Origin: Candidatus Hydrogenedentota bacterium | GTDB lineage: Bacteria; Hydrogenedentota; Hydrogenedentia; Hydrogenedentales; CAILVY01 | Assembly: GCA_029565395.1 (NCBI GenBank) | Contig: JAKQOG010000257.1 | Location: 1-55,582 of the forward strand | Direction: 5' to 3' | Length of the DNA stretch: 55,582 nucleotides | In this document: positions 35,989 to 44,656 of the stretch, piece after piece | Layout of the letters: the number at the start of each line of letters is the position of its first letter | How positions within the stretch are numbered: position 1 is the first letter of the stretch | The notes under the pieces: generated by a model | The model's input: the letters and a program-made list of their open reading frames with translations, nothing else | Told to the model about the DNA's origin: nothing | The model's database searches: none | Position numbers and translations under genes: made by a program

Positions 35989-36843
35989 ATGAATGATCAC
36001 GGTTCTGGAATCAGCGAAATGAAAGCGACGCGGCGCGCTTTCATGAAAATGGGTGCACTTTCCGTATGTGCACTGCCCACGCATGCAATCTCACAGGAAA
36101 AACCCAAAACATCTGAGGAGATGACACCGCTGGACTATGGCCTTTCCTTTATCTGCCACAGCTCACCGCGCAATTCCGTGCGTTTCTGGATTGAAAGCCG
36201 AACACGGCTTTTCGATGACAATACCGGAACCTGGACGGATTTCTATCAATGCGGCGCCTGCAAAAGTGAGAATACCTTCGCGGAGCGGGACCTTTTCATG
36301 AAGGACAACTACGATTTCACACCCATTTTCGGCAATGGCGATGTGCTGGTGTTCCGCCGGCCCGCTCATGTTCATGCGACATACCGCACGATCAAAAAAG
36401 CAACCGAAATGTGGGGCGAACCCTCCTTGAAATTGAAGGAGGGCGGGCGCGTCGAAGATTTGATCTCATGGGATGCCATCGCGCGCGCCACGCACGATGC
36501 CATTCCCCTCGTGTCGCAAACAGAAATCACAAACGCGGATACCAAACTGCGCGCGATCATTGAATGCCCCATCAAGACCATGAATATCCATCCGGAGAAA
36601 AAACAGTATCAGGTGGATACCGGTCCCATCGCCTTTCCTGATCTGACTAAGCGCAACGATCCGCTCATAGACGCCTTCAGCCTCGCGTTTATTGCCTTCA
36701 ACGCCCCGAATTTCGCCGATTTCGTAGTCGAGCAACTCACCACCATCACCGAGGACAATGGCGCATCCCACCAACTCTACCACTACTCAAATCCCTTCAG
36801 CCTCCCCGCAAGAAACCGGCTCTTTGCCGTCCATGGCGCATAA
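35989..36843 (+). CDS. Tat-type exported protein of unknown function
   Basis: This 284-residue protein starts at an ATG with AAAGGA eight bases upstream. Residues about 11-34 (KATRRAFMKMGALSVCALPTHA) form a twin-arginine signal, so it is probably exported folded, perhaps with a cofactor. The mature part has a Cys pair (CGACKSE), several acidic and aromatic runs and no motif I know. The C-terminal half (RNDPLIDAFSLAFIAFNAPNFADFV) is hydrophobic but not clearly membrane-spanning. Its TAA stop is only 16 bp from the TAG stop of the convergent gene, the space being filled by a repeat copy. Confidence 0.65.
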   Translation: MNDHGSGISEMKATRRAFMKMGALSVCALPTHAISQEKPKTSEEMTPLDYGLSFICHSSPRNSVRFWIESRTRLFDDNTGTWTDFYQCGACKSENTFAERDLFMKDNYDFTPIFGNGDVLVFRRPAHVHATYRTIKKATEMWGEPSLKLKEGGRVEDLISWDAIARATHDAIPLVSQTEITNADTKLRAIIECPIKTMNIHPEKKQYQVDTGPIAFPDLTKRNDPLIDAFSLAFIAFNAPNFADFVVEQLTTITEDNGASHQLYHYSNPFSLPARNRLFAVHGA

Positions 36844-36866
36844 CAAATAGTTGATGTTCCTATGTG
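36842..36866. repeat. TAGGGAC-family repeat filling a convergent intergenic gap
   Basis: AACAAATAGTTGATGTTCC plus TATGTG aligns with the family core (AAATAAAtGGTTGctGTCCCTATgT). It overlaps the TAA stop of the plus-strand gene (36841-36843) and contains, on the minus strand, the TAG stop of the gene at 36860-38002. No other sequence separates the two genes. Confidence 0.55.
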
Positions 36867-38002
36867 TTGCTTGTGAGCTTGAGTTTCGCCATCAACTCGC
36901 GCTTGCCTTTCTCATATCGTACCCTTGGATTGGCCTGGTAAAGGTGTCCGGCGCACTCGTCCCACCAGACAGAGGGCATGCTGTTGTACTTGAGGCAGAT
37001 GTCGGGGATGCCGTTCGTGGTGGTGATCCGCTCGAAGATGAGCCGGTAGAGTTCCCGGGCCTTTATCGTGCTTCCGAATTGCAGCCCGAGTTTCTGAAGC
37101 ATGTCCAAATCCCGCTTTTGACTGTCCAGCTCGCCATTTCCCCACACATGCGAACAGGAATTAAGTTCGGGGATGCGGCCGGGGCAAGGGGCGCACATCA
37201 TCCAATCAGCGCCCCGCAACAGTTTGATTGGGAGATCAGGTTTTTTGGTGATGATGAGGTCGACGAGTTCGGGCAGGTTGTCTTCTTTGTAGGGAGGCCG
37301 CAGGCCCTCTCCATATTGGCATACGGAACACATCATGATGTGAGGGCGAACCGTCACTTCGTCCGCGGCATAGAGCGCCTCGAGGGATTTCTTTTTCTCC
37401 TGTGCCATTTCTTCTTCGGAACGGGGCGATATGAGGGCGGTGATTCCCTTTTCATAACCTCGTTCGTAATTCCCGCTGTTTGCTTTTGGGCAGCCTTTCC
37501 AGGCCGGACCGGTCACGGTCTGATAGGCGCACAAACCGGCCACCGTGGAAACACCCATGAGCAAGGTTTTAAACAGTGCGCGCGCGGTCAGGGTGCAGCC
37601 AGGGGCAAGGCCAAGGATTTGGAGAACGTCCAAATCGCGCTTCCGGTTAAACTCTTCGCTCTCCGGGGTGTCTTCAGCGGTGCCCGATTCCTGGTAGGCA
37701 TACAACGGACCCGCGCTGCACGCGAGCGTGATAGGCGTGTCGGGATTTTTACGGATGATTTCCCGGATTTGCTTGCATTTCGTGTACTGTTCTGCAGTGT
37801 TGCCGCCCTCTTCACCAAGCGAGCACACCGTGCACAGCAGTTGATAGGGGCGAATTGTGATAGGCGTGGCGGGCGATGTTGGCCCTGTTGCCGGTTTGGC
37901 CGTGGTCTTGTCAGAAGCGGCTTGCGCCAGCATGGTGGCGCCGAGGCTTGACAATCCAACTCCGCAGAGTCCCCCGCATTGCAGAAATGTACGTCGTTCC
38001 AT
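36860..38002 (-). CDS. Tat-type exported protein with two DUF1284-like domains
   Basis: This 380-residue protein begins MERRTFLQCGGL, a twin-arginine-type signal. The mature part holds two homologous units, about 51-150 and 219-324. Each starts RPYQLLCTVCSLGEE or RPHIMMCSVCQYGEG, passes through an IRKNPDTPI/ITKKPDLPI block, and ends RDLDVLQILGL/RDLDMLQKLGL. The RPHxxxC start and the later ADWMMCAPCPG match DUF1284, which I recall as a small Cys-rich, probably Fe-S-binding family (RPHHLLC ... CxxCP) of unknown role. Unit 1 has lost the CxxC pair. Two ATGs, 38002 and 38023, lie in a 21-bp tandem duplication; GGAGA eight bases before 38002 favours it. It may be an exported redox or metal protein. 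Confidence 0.7.
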   Translation of the reverse strand: MERRTFLQCGGLCGVGLSSLGATMLAQAASDKTTAKPATGPTSPATPITIRPYQLLCTVCSLGEEGGNTAEQYTKCKQIREIIRKNPDTPITLACSAGPLYAYQESGTAEDTPESEEFNRKRDLDVLQILGLAPGCTLTARALFKTLLMGVSTVAGLCAYQTVTGPAWKGCPKANSGNYERGYEKGITALISPRSEEEMAQEKKKSLEALYAADEVTVRPHIMMCSVCQYGEGLRPPYKEDNLPELVDLIITKKPDLPIKLLRGADWMMCAPCPGRIPELNSCSHVWGNGELDSQKRDLDMLQKLGLQFGSTIKARELYRLIFERITTTNGIPDICLKYNSMPSVWWDECAGHLYQANPRVRYEKGKRELMAKLKLTSNT

Positions 38003-38106
38003 GGTGCAGTTCTCCCGTTCCATTGTGCAGTCACTTCTCAAGACATGTTTAAGCTTTACGCCTAACATTGACGAGTATGCGTCAATGTTACTATCTATTC
38101 CAAACT

Positions 38107-41100
38107 CTATTGGGCGCTCATTTTCTTTCGGAATTCCGGCAGTTGCTTTTCCAAGGTCTCATGCAGGTTCTCCAGCTTCTCGCGCAAGGAATACGGCGTA
38201 TAGACATAGTCTTGCTCGAATTGGAAGCCGAGGCGGGAATCACGGGTAGCGGCCAGCAAGGAACGTTCGGTGCGGGCGATTTCTTCGCGCGCGATAGTTT
38301 CCATCCGGTCAAGAATCGCGCCTGCTTTCTGCGCGTCCTGTTCCGCGGCGTGTTGCAAGCGGAGATCCTCGAATGCAAGGACCGCCGCATCGCTCTGCAT
38401 CATCCGCTGGAGTTGCTCGGCGACCACCACTTCGCGGACGGCCTGTTGACGTTTGGATTCAGGGCTTGCCAGTGCCGCAGCCCGATACGGCTTCAGGCCT
38501 TCTTCCATTTGGTCAGAGGCCTGCCGCAGGTATTTCAAGAACACTGGCAGGACCTTTGTTTCCGGTGTAACCTCCACCCCCGTCGCGCTGCGCGCATAGA
38601 GTTCCGCGCGGTTGGTTTGATTGGAGAAATCGGGGTAGAAAACCATGCGCTCGACCGTAAACGGCCAGTAGGGGTTTACTTGCCCGCCGAAATAGCCCAG
38701 CCACTTGTCATAATCCACCCATGAATGCTTGAAAGTCGTGGTCCGTAGAGATGGTTGCTGGAAAAACAGGGGATTTCCGATGGCGTTGTTGGTCCCCATA
38801 TTCGGACCGGTGTCCGGCACGAGGCGAATCGCCTGGCTGAAGTGGTCCCATGCCTTGAGCACCAATTCTTTTTGTTCAAATCCAAAAATCCGTGCGGCAA
38901 TCGCGCCGAGCAATTCATCCGCGGACGGCGCATCGCTCCAGCAGGTCCAGGCGCGGAATTCAGTCATAAAATTCGGCGTGTAGCCGCTGCTGTGGCTTTC
39001 CATCGTACCGTTGACGCCGAATTTCTCCAACGCCTGATAGCGCTTATACCATTGATACGGAAAAGGGAGATAGGGAATGGTGCCGAACTGCCAGGCGGCG
39101 AAGGTGTCGGCTTTTGAGTAGACCTTCATATTTCGCAGGCGCGCCTCGGCGATTTGGGCTTCGGTCACTTCGGCGGGACCGATTTGGTTCAGCGAATAAT
39201 CGCGCAAATACCCTTTCATGCCGTCAAGCTCGAACCGTTTCCCGTTTTCCCAGGTGAGGAAGGGGATGGTGTTGTCGGGAAGCTGCTGGATAAAGTAGAG
39301 CTTCATCTCGACATTTTCCGGACGGAAATCAATGTTGTATTCCCAGGGGAGAATCTCGATGGTGGGATTCACGCGGTGGCATTCTTCCGTCACGATGCCC
39401 ACCGCCTTGCACCAGTTCCTCGCCCAATCCTGCACATATTCCTTGCTCGCGCCGTGGCCGCCTCCCCATTGCTTGTACCAGAAACCTTCCGTCAAAAGAA
39501 CATAACCATGGATATCTGGAAATTCCTTGAGGATATCGCGCACCAGCGTACGCAGACCTTCCTCGCTTTCCGGCGTGCCAAGAGACTGATAGATAATTGG
39601 CGTGTAGACCTTGATGCCAAAACGAGAAGCCCGATCAATGAGGTCATGCATCCGGGCAGGATCCTGGCGGCGCACCATGAATAGCAGGCGTGCATAAAAT
39701 TCGGTCGAATTGTCCGCGGTGCTGCGGTCTCCGTTCGGATTGGCGTAACACGAAGCAAAAATGCCGTCAAACCCATCATGCACCAGATGGGCGAGCAAGG
39801 CGTCCGGCCATTCCATCCACCCCATCCAGGACTCAATCATGCGCATGTCGTACAAGCTGTGGCGCACGGTGTTCAGTGTAGCCGGGAGAAAGGGCGCTTC
39901 CCTCAGATTCATCCGCGCTTCGAGATTGTACAGCCCGAACATTGCCCCCCGCTCATCGTAACCACAGACCGTCACACGCTCCGGCGTCACGGTAATCTCG
40001 TAATCCTTGGGACCCGTCAGCGTCAATCCACATCCGGGAAGCTGCTCACGCGTCCCAACAACAATGCGGTGCGTCAGGGCTTGCCACCCCTGTAGCGAAT
40101 CCCGGCCTTCCAATTCCACTTGGACGCCCATGGACACCGACAGATAGTCCTGAAAATCCTCCACCGCATTTTGAAGCACGGGGGAATCTTGTGTATTCCA
40201 GATCAACTTCCAACCCTGTTCCGGCAGTGCGAATTCGCCGGGATTTGGCTTGGATTCAGTATTTCGGCGGGGGACGTGCACGGGACCCTCAGACAACCGC
40301 TGGTGATAGTCGTAGAGGTTCTCCGGTGGCAATACCCCCGCCACTTCCTGAGCAAATCCGTCCGGTACTATTTCTGCCTGAACTGGAGCAATGTCCGTTT
40401 TTCCGCGGTGTGCTGGCAATTGACGATCAAGCGTATCACGCAATATTTTCAGCTTCTCTCGCAGCGAAAAAGGCGTATAGACATAATCACACTCATTTTG
40501 GAAACCAAGGCGCGAATCTCGGGTGGCGGCAAGCAGAGAAAGTTCCGTGCGGTCGATTTCCTCGCGCACGATGGTTTCCATGCGATCAAGGATCGCACCG
40601 GTCTTTTGAGCATCCTGCTCTGTAGCCAGTTGCAGGCGGTAATCCTCGAATTCGAGGATCGCATGATTACTCAGCAGCATGCGCTCGATCTGTTCAGCTA
40701 CGATAACTTCACGCAGGGTTTCCGTTCGTTTGGATTCCGGCGCGCCTAATGCCGCCGCGCGATAGAGCCGCAATCCTTCTTCCATCCGCTCCGCCGCGAG
40801 ATTGAGGGATTTGAGAAATGTTGGGAGGATTTGTTTTTCAGCGCTTGGCTCGATGCCCGATACGGCGCGCGCGTACAGCTCCGCCTTGTTCGTTTGATTC
40901 GTGAAATCCGGGCAGAATACCAGCCGTGAAACGGTGAATGGCCAAAGGGGATTGAGTTCGCCGCCCATATAGCCCATCCAGGCCGCTTCATCCGTCCACG
41001 AACGCGTGAATCGGGCGGTGCGCGGGAGCGGTTCCTCGAAAAACAGCGGATTCCCGATGGCGCTGCTGGTTCCCATGGTCGGGCCGGTGTCAGGGACGAG

Positions 41101-42717
41101 ACGTATCGCCTGGCTGAAGAGATCCCAGGCGTTCAGAACCATCTCCTTCCCTCCGGTTCCGAAATTACAGGTGGCAATCGCGCCAAGCAATTCATCGATG
41201 GGCGGTGCATCGCTCCAGCAATACCATGCGCGCAGTTCGGTCATGAAACTTGGCGTAAAGCCCGTGCTCCAGCTTTCCATCGCGCCATTCACCCCATAGG
41301 TTTCCAAAGCCTTGTAGCGGTCATGCCATTGGTATGGAAATGGATGATAGGGGACGGTCTGTAATTGCGCGCCGCAGACGAAGGTGTCCGCATTGGTATA
41401 GACTTTCATGCCCCGTTTCCGGGCTTCCTCAATTTGGGCCTGGGTGACTTCCGCCGGTCCAATCTGGCTTATTGCATAATCGCGCAGGTATCCCTGCAGG
41501 CCGTCCATCTCAAAACTCTTGCCGTTTTCCCACGTGAGCAGCGGGATCGTGTCAGCAGGAAGCTGTTGGATGAAATACCGCTTTGTGTCGACATTCTGCG
41601 GACGAAAATCGATGTTGTATTCCCACGGGAGGACTTCGATGGCGGGATTCACCCGGTGGCATTCCAACGCCACGATGCCCACGGCACGGCTCCAGTTCCG
41701 CGCCCAATCCTGTATGTACTCCGCGCTGGCGCCGTGGCCGCCTCCCCATTGTTTGTACCAAAAGCCTTCGGTGAGGAGGACATAGCCCTGGATGTCGGGA
41801 AATTCTTTCAAAATGTTCTGCACCAATTGCCGCAGCCCAGTTTCACTTTCCGGAGTTCCCAGATATTGGTAAATGATGGGCGTGTAGACCTTGATGCCGA
41901 AACCTGCGGCACGGTTGATCAGGTCGCGCACTCGGGCCGGATCCTGCGGGCGTATCCGGAACAGGATGCGTGCGTAGAAATCGGTCGATCTTTCCGCAGT
42001 CGTGCGATCACCGTTCGGATTTGCCAGTGCGGAAGCAAATATGCCATCAAAACCGTTATGCGCCAGATGCGCGAGCAGCCGGTCCGGAAATTCCATCCAC
42101 CCCATCCAGGACTGCACCATGCGCGTGTTATAGAGGCTATGGCGCACCGTGTTCAGATTGGCGGGCAGAAAAGGCGCTTCGCGCAAATTCATCCGGGCCT
42201 CCAGGTTATACAGCCCATACATCGCGCCCTGCTCATCATACCCGCACACTGTCACGCGCTCCGGCGTCACGGTAATCTCATAGTCCTTGGGGCCCTTTAG
42301 CGTCAATCCACATCCGGGAAGCTGCTCACGCGTCCCCACGACAATACACTTATTCAGGCCCTGCCAATCGTTCAGTAAATCCCGGTTCTCAATTTCCACG
42401 CGAACTTTCATGGATGTGTTGAGGTAGTCCTGAAAATCCCGCACCGCGTTTTGAAGCACCACGGAACTGTGCTGGTTCCAGACCAGTTTCCAGCCCTGTT
42501 CCGGCAGGGCCAATTCGCCGGTCCGGGGTTTGACTTCGGGATTCCGCCTCGGTACATGCACGGGATTCTCAGATAGCCGCTTGTGGTAATCATAGGCTTC
42601 TTCCGGGGGAAGGGTGCGCTCTATTTCCCGGGCAAATTCCTGCGTGCTCACCTCAGCCCCGGCATGCACCGAAAAACACACAATAAATAGGGACAGTAAC
42701 CCTTTATTTGTCCTCAA
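38107..42717 (-). CDS. Giant exported glycoside-hydrolase-like protein, tandem fused duplicate
   Basis: This 1536-residue protein consists of two near-complete copies of one ~750-residue unit (junction near base 40370). Each copy starts PPExxYDYHxRLSExPVHVPRRN, continues with a GH20/GH67-like front domain (ITVTPERVTVCGYDE), then a barrel with YVLLTEGFWYKQWGGGHGAS and LPWEYNIDFRP, and ends in helices (REEIxRTExSLLAATRDSRLGFQ). The shared Glu and the WxY motifs suggest a retained active site in both copies; no exact GH family is clear. I prefer the TTG at 42717: GGAGGA lies seven to eight bases upstream and it gives a compact signal peptide (GLLSLFIVCFSVHAGA). The ATG at 42741 has no ribosome site. 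The signal region is itself a copy of a dispersed repeat. Confidence 0.8.
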   Translation of the reverse strand: MRTNKGLLSLFIVCFSVHAGAEVSTQEFAREIERTLPPEEAYDYHKRLSENPVHVPRRNPEVKPRTGELALPEQGWKLVWNQHSSVVLQNAVRDFQDYLNTSMKVRVEIENRDLLNDWQGLNKCIVVGTREQLPGCGLTLKGPKDYEITVTPERVTVCGYDEQGAMYGLYNLEARMNLREAPFLPANLNTVRHSLYNTRMVQSWMGWMEFPDRLLAHLAHNGFDGIFASALANPNGDRTTAERSTDFYARILFRIRPQDPARVRDLINRAAGFGIKVYTPIIYQYLGTPESETGLRQLVQNILKEFPDIQGYVLLTEGFWYKQWGGGHGASAEYIQDWARNWSRAVGIVALECHRVNPAIEVLPWEYNIDFRPQNVDTKRYFIQQLPADTIPLLTWENGKSFEMDGLQGYLRDYAISQIGPAEVTQAQIEEARKRGMKVYTNADTFVCGAQLQTVPYHPFPYQWHDRYKALETYGVNGAMESWSTGFTPSFMTELRAWYCWSDAPPIDELLGAIATCNFGTGGKEMVLNAWDLFSQAIRLVPDTGPTMGTSSAIGNPLFFEEPLPRTARFTRSWTDEAAWMGYMGGELNPLWPFTVSRLVFCPDFTNQTNKAELYARAVSGIEPSAEKQILPTFLKSLNLAAERMEEGLRLYRAAALGAPESKRTETLREVIVAEQIERMLLSNHAILEFEDYRLQLATEQDAQKTGAILDRMETIVREEIDRTELSLLAATRDSRLGFQNECDYVYTPFSLREKLKILRDTLDRQLPAHRGKTDIAPVQAEIVPDGFAQEVAGVLPPENLYDYHQRLSEGPVHVPRRNTESKPNPGEFALPEQGWKLIWNTQDSPVLQNAVEDFQDYLSVSMGVQVELEGRDSLQGWQALTHRIVVGTREQLPGCGLTLTGPKDYEITVTPERVTVCGYDERGAMFGLYNLEARMNLREAPFLPATLNTVRHSLYDMRMIESWMGWMEWPDALLAHLVHDGFDGIFASCYANPNGDRSTADNSTEFYARLLFMVRRQDPARMHDLIDRASRFGIKVYTPIIYQSLGTPESEEGLRTLVRDILKEFPDIHGYVLLTEGFWYKQWGGGHGASKEYVQDWARNWCKAVGIVTEECHRVNPTIEILPWEYNIDFRPENVEMKLYFIQQLPDNTIPFLTWENGKRFELDGMKGYLRDYSLNQIGPAEVTEAQIAEARLRNMKVYSKADTFAAWQFGTIPYLPFPYQWYKRYQALEKFGVNGTMESHSSGYTPNFMTEFRAWTCWSDAPSADELLGAIAARIFGFEQKELVLKAWDHFSQAIRLVPDTGPNMGTNNAIGNPLFFQQPSLRTTTFKHSWVDYDKWLGYFGGQVNPYWPFTVERMVFYPDFSNQTNRAELYARSATGVEVTPETKVLPVFLKYLRQASDQMEEGLKPYRAAALASPESKRQQAVREVVVAEQLQRMMQSDAAVLAFEDLRLQHAAEQDAQKAGAILDRMETIAREEIARTERSLLAATRDSRLGFQFEQDYVYTPYSLREKLENLHETLEKQLPEFRKKMSAQ

Positions 42718-42848
42718 AGCCCTCTTCCTCCATTTCGGCATTCGCGCCGGAATAATTGGATAAATAGGGACTGCAACGCTTTATTTATCATCAAAACCAT
42801 ATTCCTTCATCTAGGCATTCCGCCTAAATAAAGGGTTACTATTTATTT
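42682..42848. repeat. TAGGGAC-repeat cluster with 77-bp tandem duplication
   Basis: Bases 42682-42741 and 42759-42818 are direct repeats, 48 of 60 identical, spaced by 77 bp. Each carries the repeat core (42682-42709 and 42760-42787). A third copy in opposite orientation lies at 42826-42848, lacking the GTCCC bases. The cluster spans the whole space between the symporter and the giant glycosidase-like gene: it supplies the TAG stop of the first and the signal-peptide codons of the second. Confidence 0.75.
42714..42791 (-). CDS. Possible 25-residue leader peptide
   Basis: The upstream unit of the tandem duplication still reads as a short frame, MINKALQSLFIQLF to RGL, from the ATG at 42791 with AAGGA ten bases upstream. 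Its TGA stop (42714-42716) overlaps the preferred TTG start of the giant gene as TTGA. It looks like a decayed copy of that gene's own signal peptide and could couple translation into it. Expression is unproven. Confidence 0.3.
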   Translation of the reverse strand: MINKALQSLFIQLFRRECRNGGRGL

Positions 42849-44341
42849 GGTTTCAGCAATGAACCCACCACCATGGCGATGCCTGCAATCAGATAGGTGG
42901 CGATGTTGGAGAAATGCGGGCCAACGATATCTTTGGCGAAATGCTGGGTGGCCGGGAGTTGTTCCATAATCAGGAAGGTAATCGGGACAATCCCGCCGAA
43001 GATGATGGCGCCGGCGGCGCCCCAGTTGTTGGCGCGTTTCCAGTAGCAGCATGCGATGAGCAGCACCGACATGCTCGACATGTAAATGTTCGCCGTGACG
43101 GTCAGGTAGTCCCAAATACTGCCTTGGAGGGGATACCAGAGTCCATACATCAACAGGAAGACACCAATAACGGCAACTATTGAACGGCTGACGAGCAAGC
43201 CGCGCTTCTCAGACCACTGGTGCTTGTGGAAAGGCGCTAGAATGTCGTTGTAGATAACACTGGACCATGTGAGCATGTAGGAGGAATCGGTAGACATGTC
43301 GGCTGCAAGCATGGCCGCGATGAGAATGCCGATCAGGCCAACCGGCACGATTTGGCTCAGGAGCATGGGCATGGCGAGCATTGTTTTCCGGGCAAATTCA
43401 TCACTTGCGAGCAATTCCGGCGTTGTCGTGCCAAAGACCTGTTGGGGCGTGAGTACCGCAAGCGCCGCAACACCCCAGATCACGGGGATGAGCCATCGGC
43501 ACAGAAAGAAGAAACTGGTGCGCGTGTAGACCTGACGGCCGGTCTTGGTGTCTTTGGCCGCCAAAAGCCGTTGGATGGTAGTCTGCCAGGTTAAGACCAT
43601 CGCGAGACTCAACATCCCGTTGGCCACCACGTATTCCCAGCCCATCTTCGGATGAACAAAGGGATTGAAGCCGCCCGCGCCGTAATGCTGCTCGACCGCC
43701 GCTGTCAGCCCGCTCCATCCCACCTTCATCAGAATTAGAATGGTGACTGCAAGGAGTCCCGCGCTCATTACAATGAACTGGAGGAAGTCCGTGACGAGGA
43801 CGGACAGCATTCCGCCCAGGATCGTGTAAATAGCCACCGCCACCAGCAGCGCGGTCATCGTGATCTCAAGATATCTCAGATCAAACCCGCAGACCACCAC
43901 CAGAAAATCGCCGCCCATCCGCAAGAAGACCCCCATGTTGAGCAATCCGCCCAGCACGATGACCACCCCGCTCAGCCAACGGATACGCGACCCATAGCGC
44001 AACTCGAACAGCTCCGGAATCGTCATCACATTTGCATCGCGCAATTTTTTTACGCAGAACCCGGTGTAGCCGACGAAGAACATCGCTATTGCCGCCAGCA
44101 CGCCCGGCGTGGCGCCCGCAAAGCCGTTCAGGTAGCCGCTTTGCGAGGTATACATGCACGTAACCACGCCGAATTCAGTGGCCGCGAGCGATGCAATGCC
44201 GAGATACAGCTTCATCTCGCGTCCCGCGATCAGGAAATGCTCGACCTTGCCCACGTACTTGCGCACCGCAATGCCCGCCACCATCGTGGCGAGGATATAG
44301 AGCCCCACAATGCTCCCGTCGATCCAAGAAAAATGCGTCAT
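42839..44341 (-). CDS. Sodium:solute symporter (SSS family)
   Basis: This 500-residue integral membrane protein has about 13 hydrophobic helices and the SSS layout: an N-terminal GLYILATMVAGIAVRKY, then VEHFLIAGREM, a central GGMLSVLVTDFLQFIVM (family signature region) and AADMSTDSSYMLTWSSVIYND later. These carriers import sugars, sialic acid, amino acids or vitamins with sodium. Placed beside a giant exported glycosidase-like protein, it probably takes up a released sugar. AGGA lies seven bases before the ATG. Its last codons (Pro-Asn-Lys) and stop lie in a TAGGGAC-family repeat copy. It is divergent from the toxin-antitoxin genes. Confidence 0.9.
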   Translation of the reverse strand: MTHFSWIDGSIVGLYILATMVAGIAVRKYVGKVEHFLIAGREMKLYLGIASLAATEFGVVTCMYTSQSGYLNGFAGATPGVLAAIAMFFVGYTGFCVKKLRDANVMTIPELFELRYGSRIRWLSGVVIVLGGLLNMGVFLRMGGDFLVVVCGFDLRYLEITMTALLVAVAIYTILGGMLSVLVTDFLQFIVMSAGLLAVTILILMKVGWSGLTAAVEQHYGAGGFNPFVHPKMGWEYVVANGMLSLAMVLTWQTTIQRLLAAKDTKTGRQVYTRTSFFFLCRWLIPVIWGVAALAVLTPQQVFGTTTPELLASDEFARKTMLAMPMLLSQIVPVGLIGILIAAMLAADMSTDSSYMLTWSSVIYNDILAPFHKHQWSEKRGLLVSRSIVAVIGVFLLMYGLWYPLQGSIWDYLTVTANIYMSSMSVLLIACCYWKRANNWGAAGAIIFGGIVPITFLIMEQLPATQHFAKDIVGPHFSNIATYLIAGIAMVVGSLLKPNK

Positions 44342-44656
44342 AGCCCGTTCCTGCGTCCTTCTCTAGTAAAGGTTGCCACCACGCGCCGTTGAGAAACGTC
44401 CGTCCCTCCGCGGAATGAATTCCTCACTAGAATATGCATCCCGGGGGGCGTGACGCAAGGAGGCAGGAAGCGGGGAGGCAGGAAGAGTGCTATCAGCCGC
44501 CAGCGGAACGGGAAATGGGTAATGTGGAAGTCCGATAGCGAAAGGGATGCGGAAAGATAGTATTCAAGTAAGGTTGGAATTGGAAATACAACATTTTGAA
44601 TATATTCCTACATTTTTTCTTTGACTTACTTTTAAATTGTTGTTACACTTATACTC
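44342..44656. other. Divergent intergenic region, symporter/toxin-antitoxin
   Basis: These 315 bp hold the promoter of the AbrB-type antitoxin at 44620-44649. They also hold a short direct repeat (GGAGGCAGGAAG and GGGAGGCAGGAAG, near 44458-44486) and distant inverted heptamers TATTCAA (44561-44567) and TTGAATA (44595-44601), which might be operator half-sites. No coding frame with a ribosome site was seen. Confidence 0.45.
44620..44649 (+). promoter_or_regulatory. Sigma70-type promoter of the AbrB/PIN pair
   Basis: TTGACT (44620-44625), an 18-bp AT-rich spacer and TACACT (44644-44649). Transcription would start at or next to the ATG at 44657, and no ribosome site precedes that ATG, so the antitoxin mRNA is probably leaderless. 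Confidence 0.6.

Noticed and set aside
36851..37951. Plus-strand open frame of 366 codons
   Set aside because: It is the shadow of the DUF1284-like gene, which has a Tat signal and internal repeats on the minus strand.
41365..42300. Plus-strand open frame of 311 codons
   Set aside because: It is antisense to the giant duplicated gene; a similar shadow frame appears opposite the second copy, as expected from sequence duplication.
34835..42848. CRISPR array
   Set aside because: The repeat copies are irregularly spaced, in both orientations, separated by genes, and no cas gene is present.
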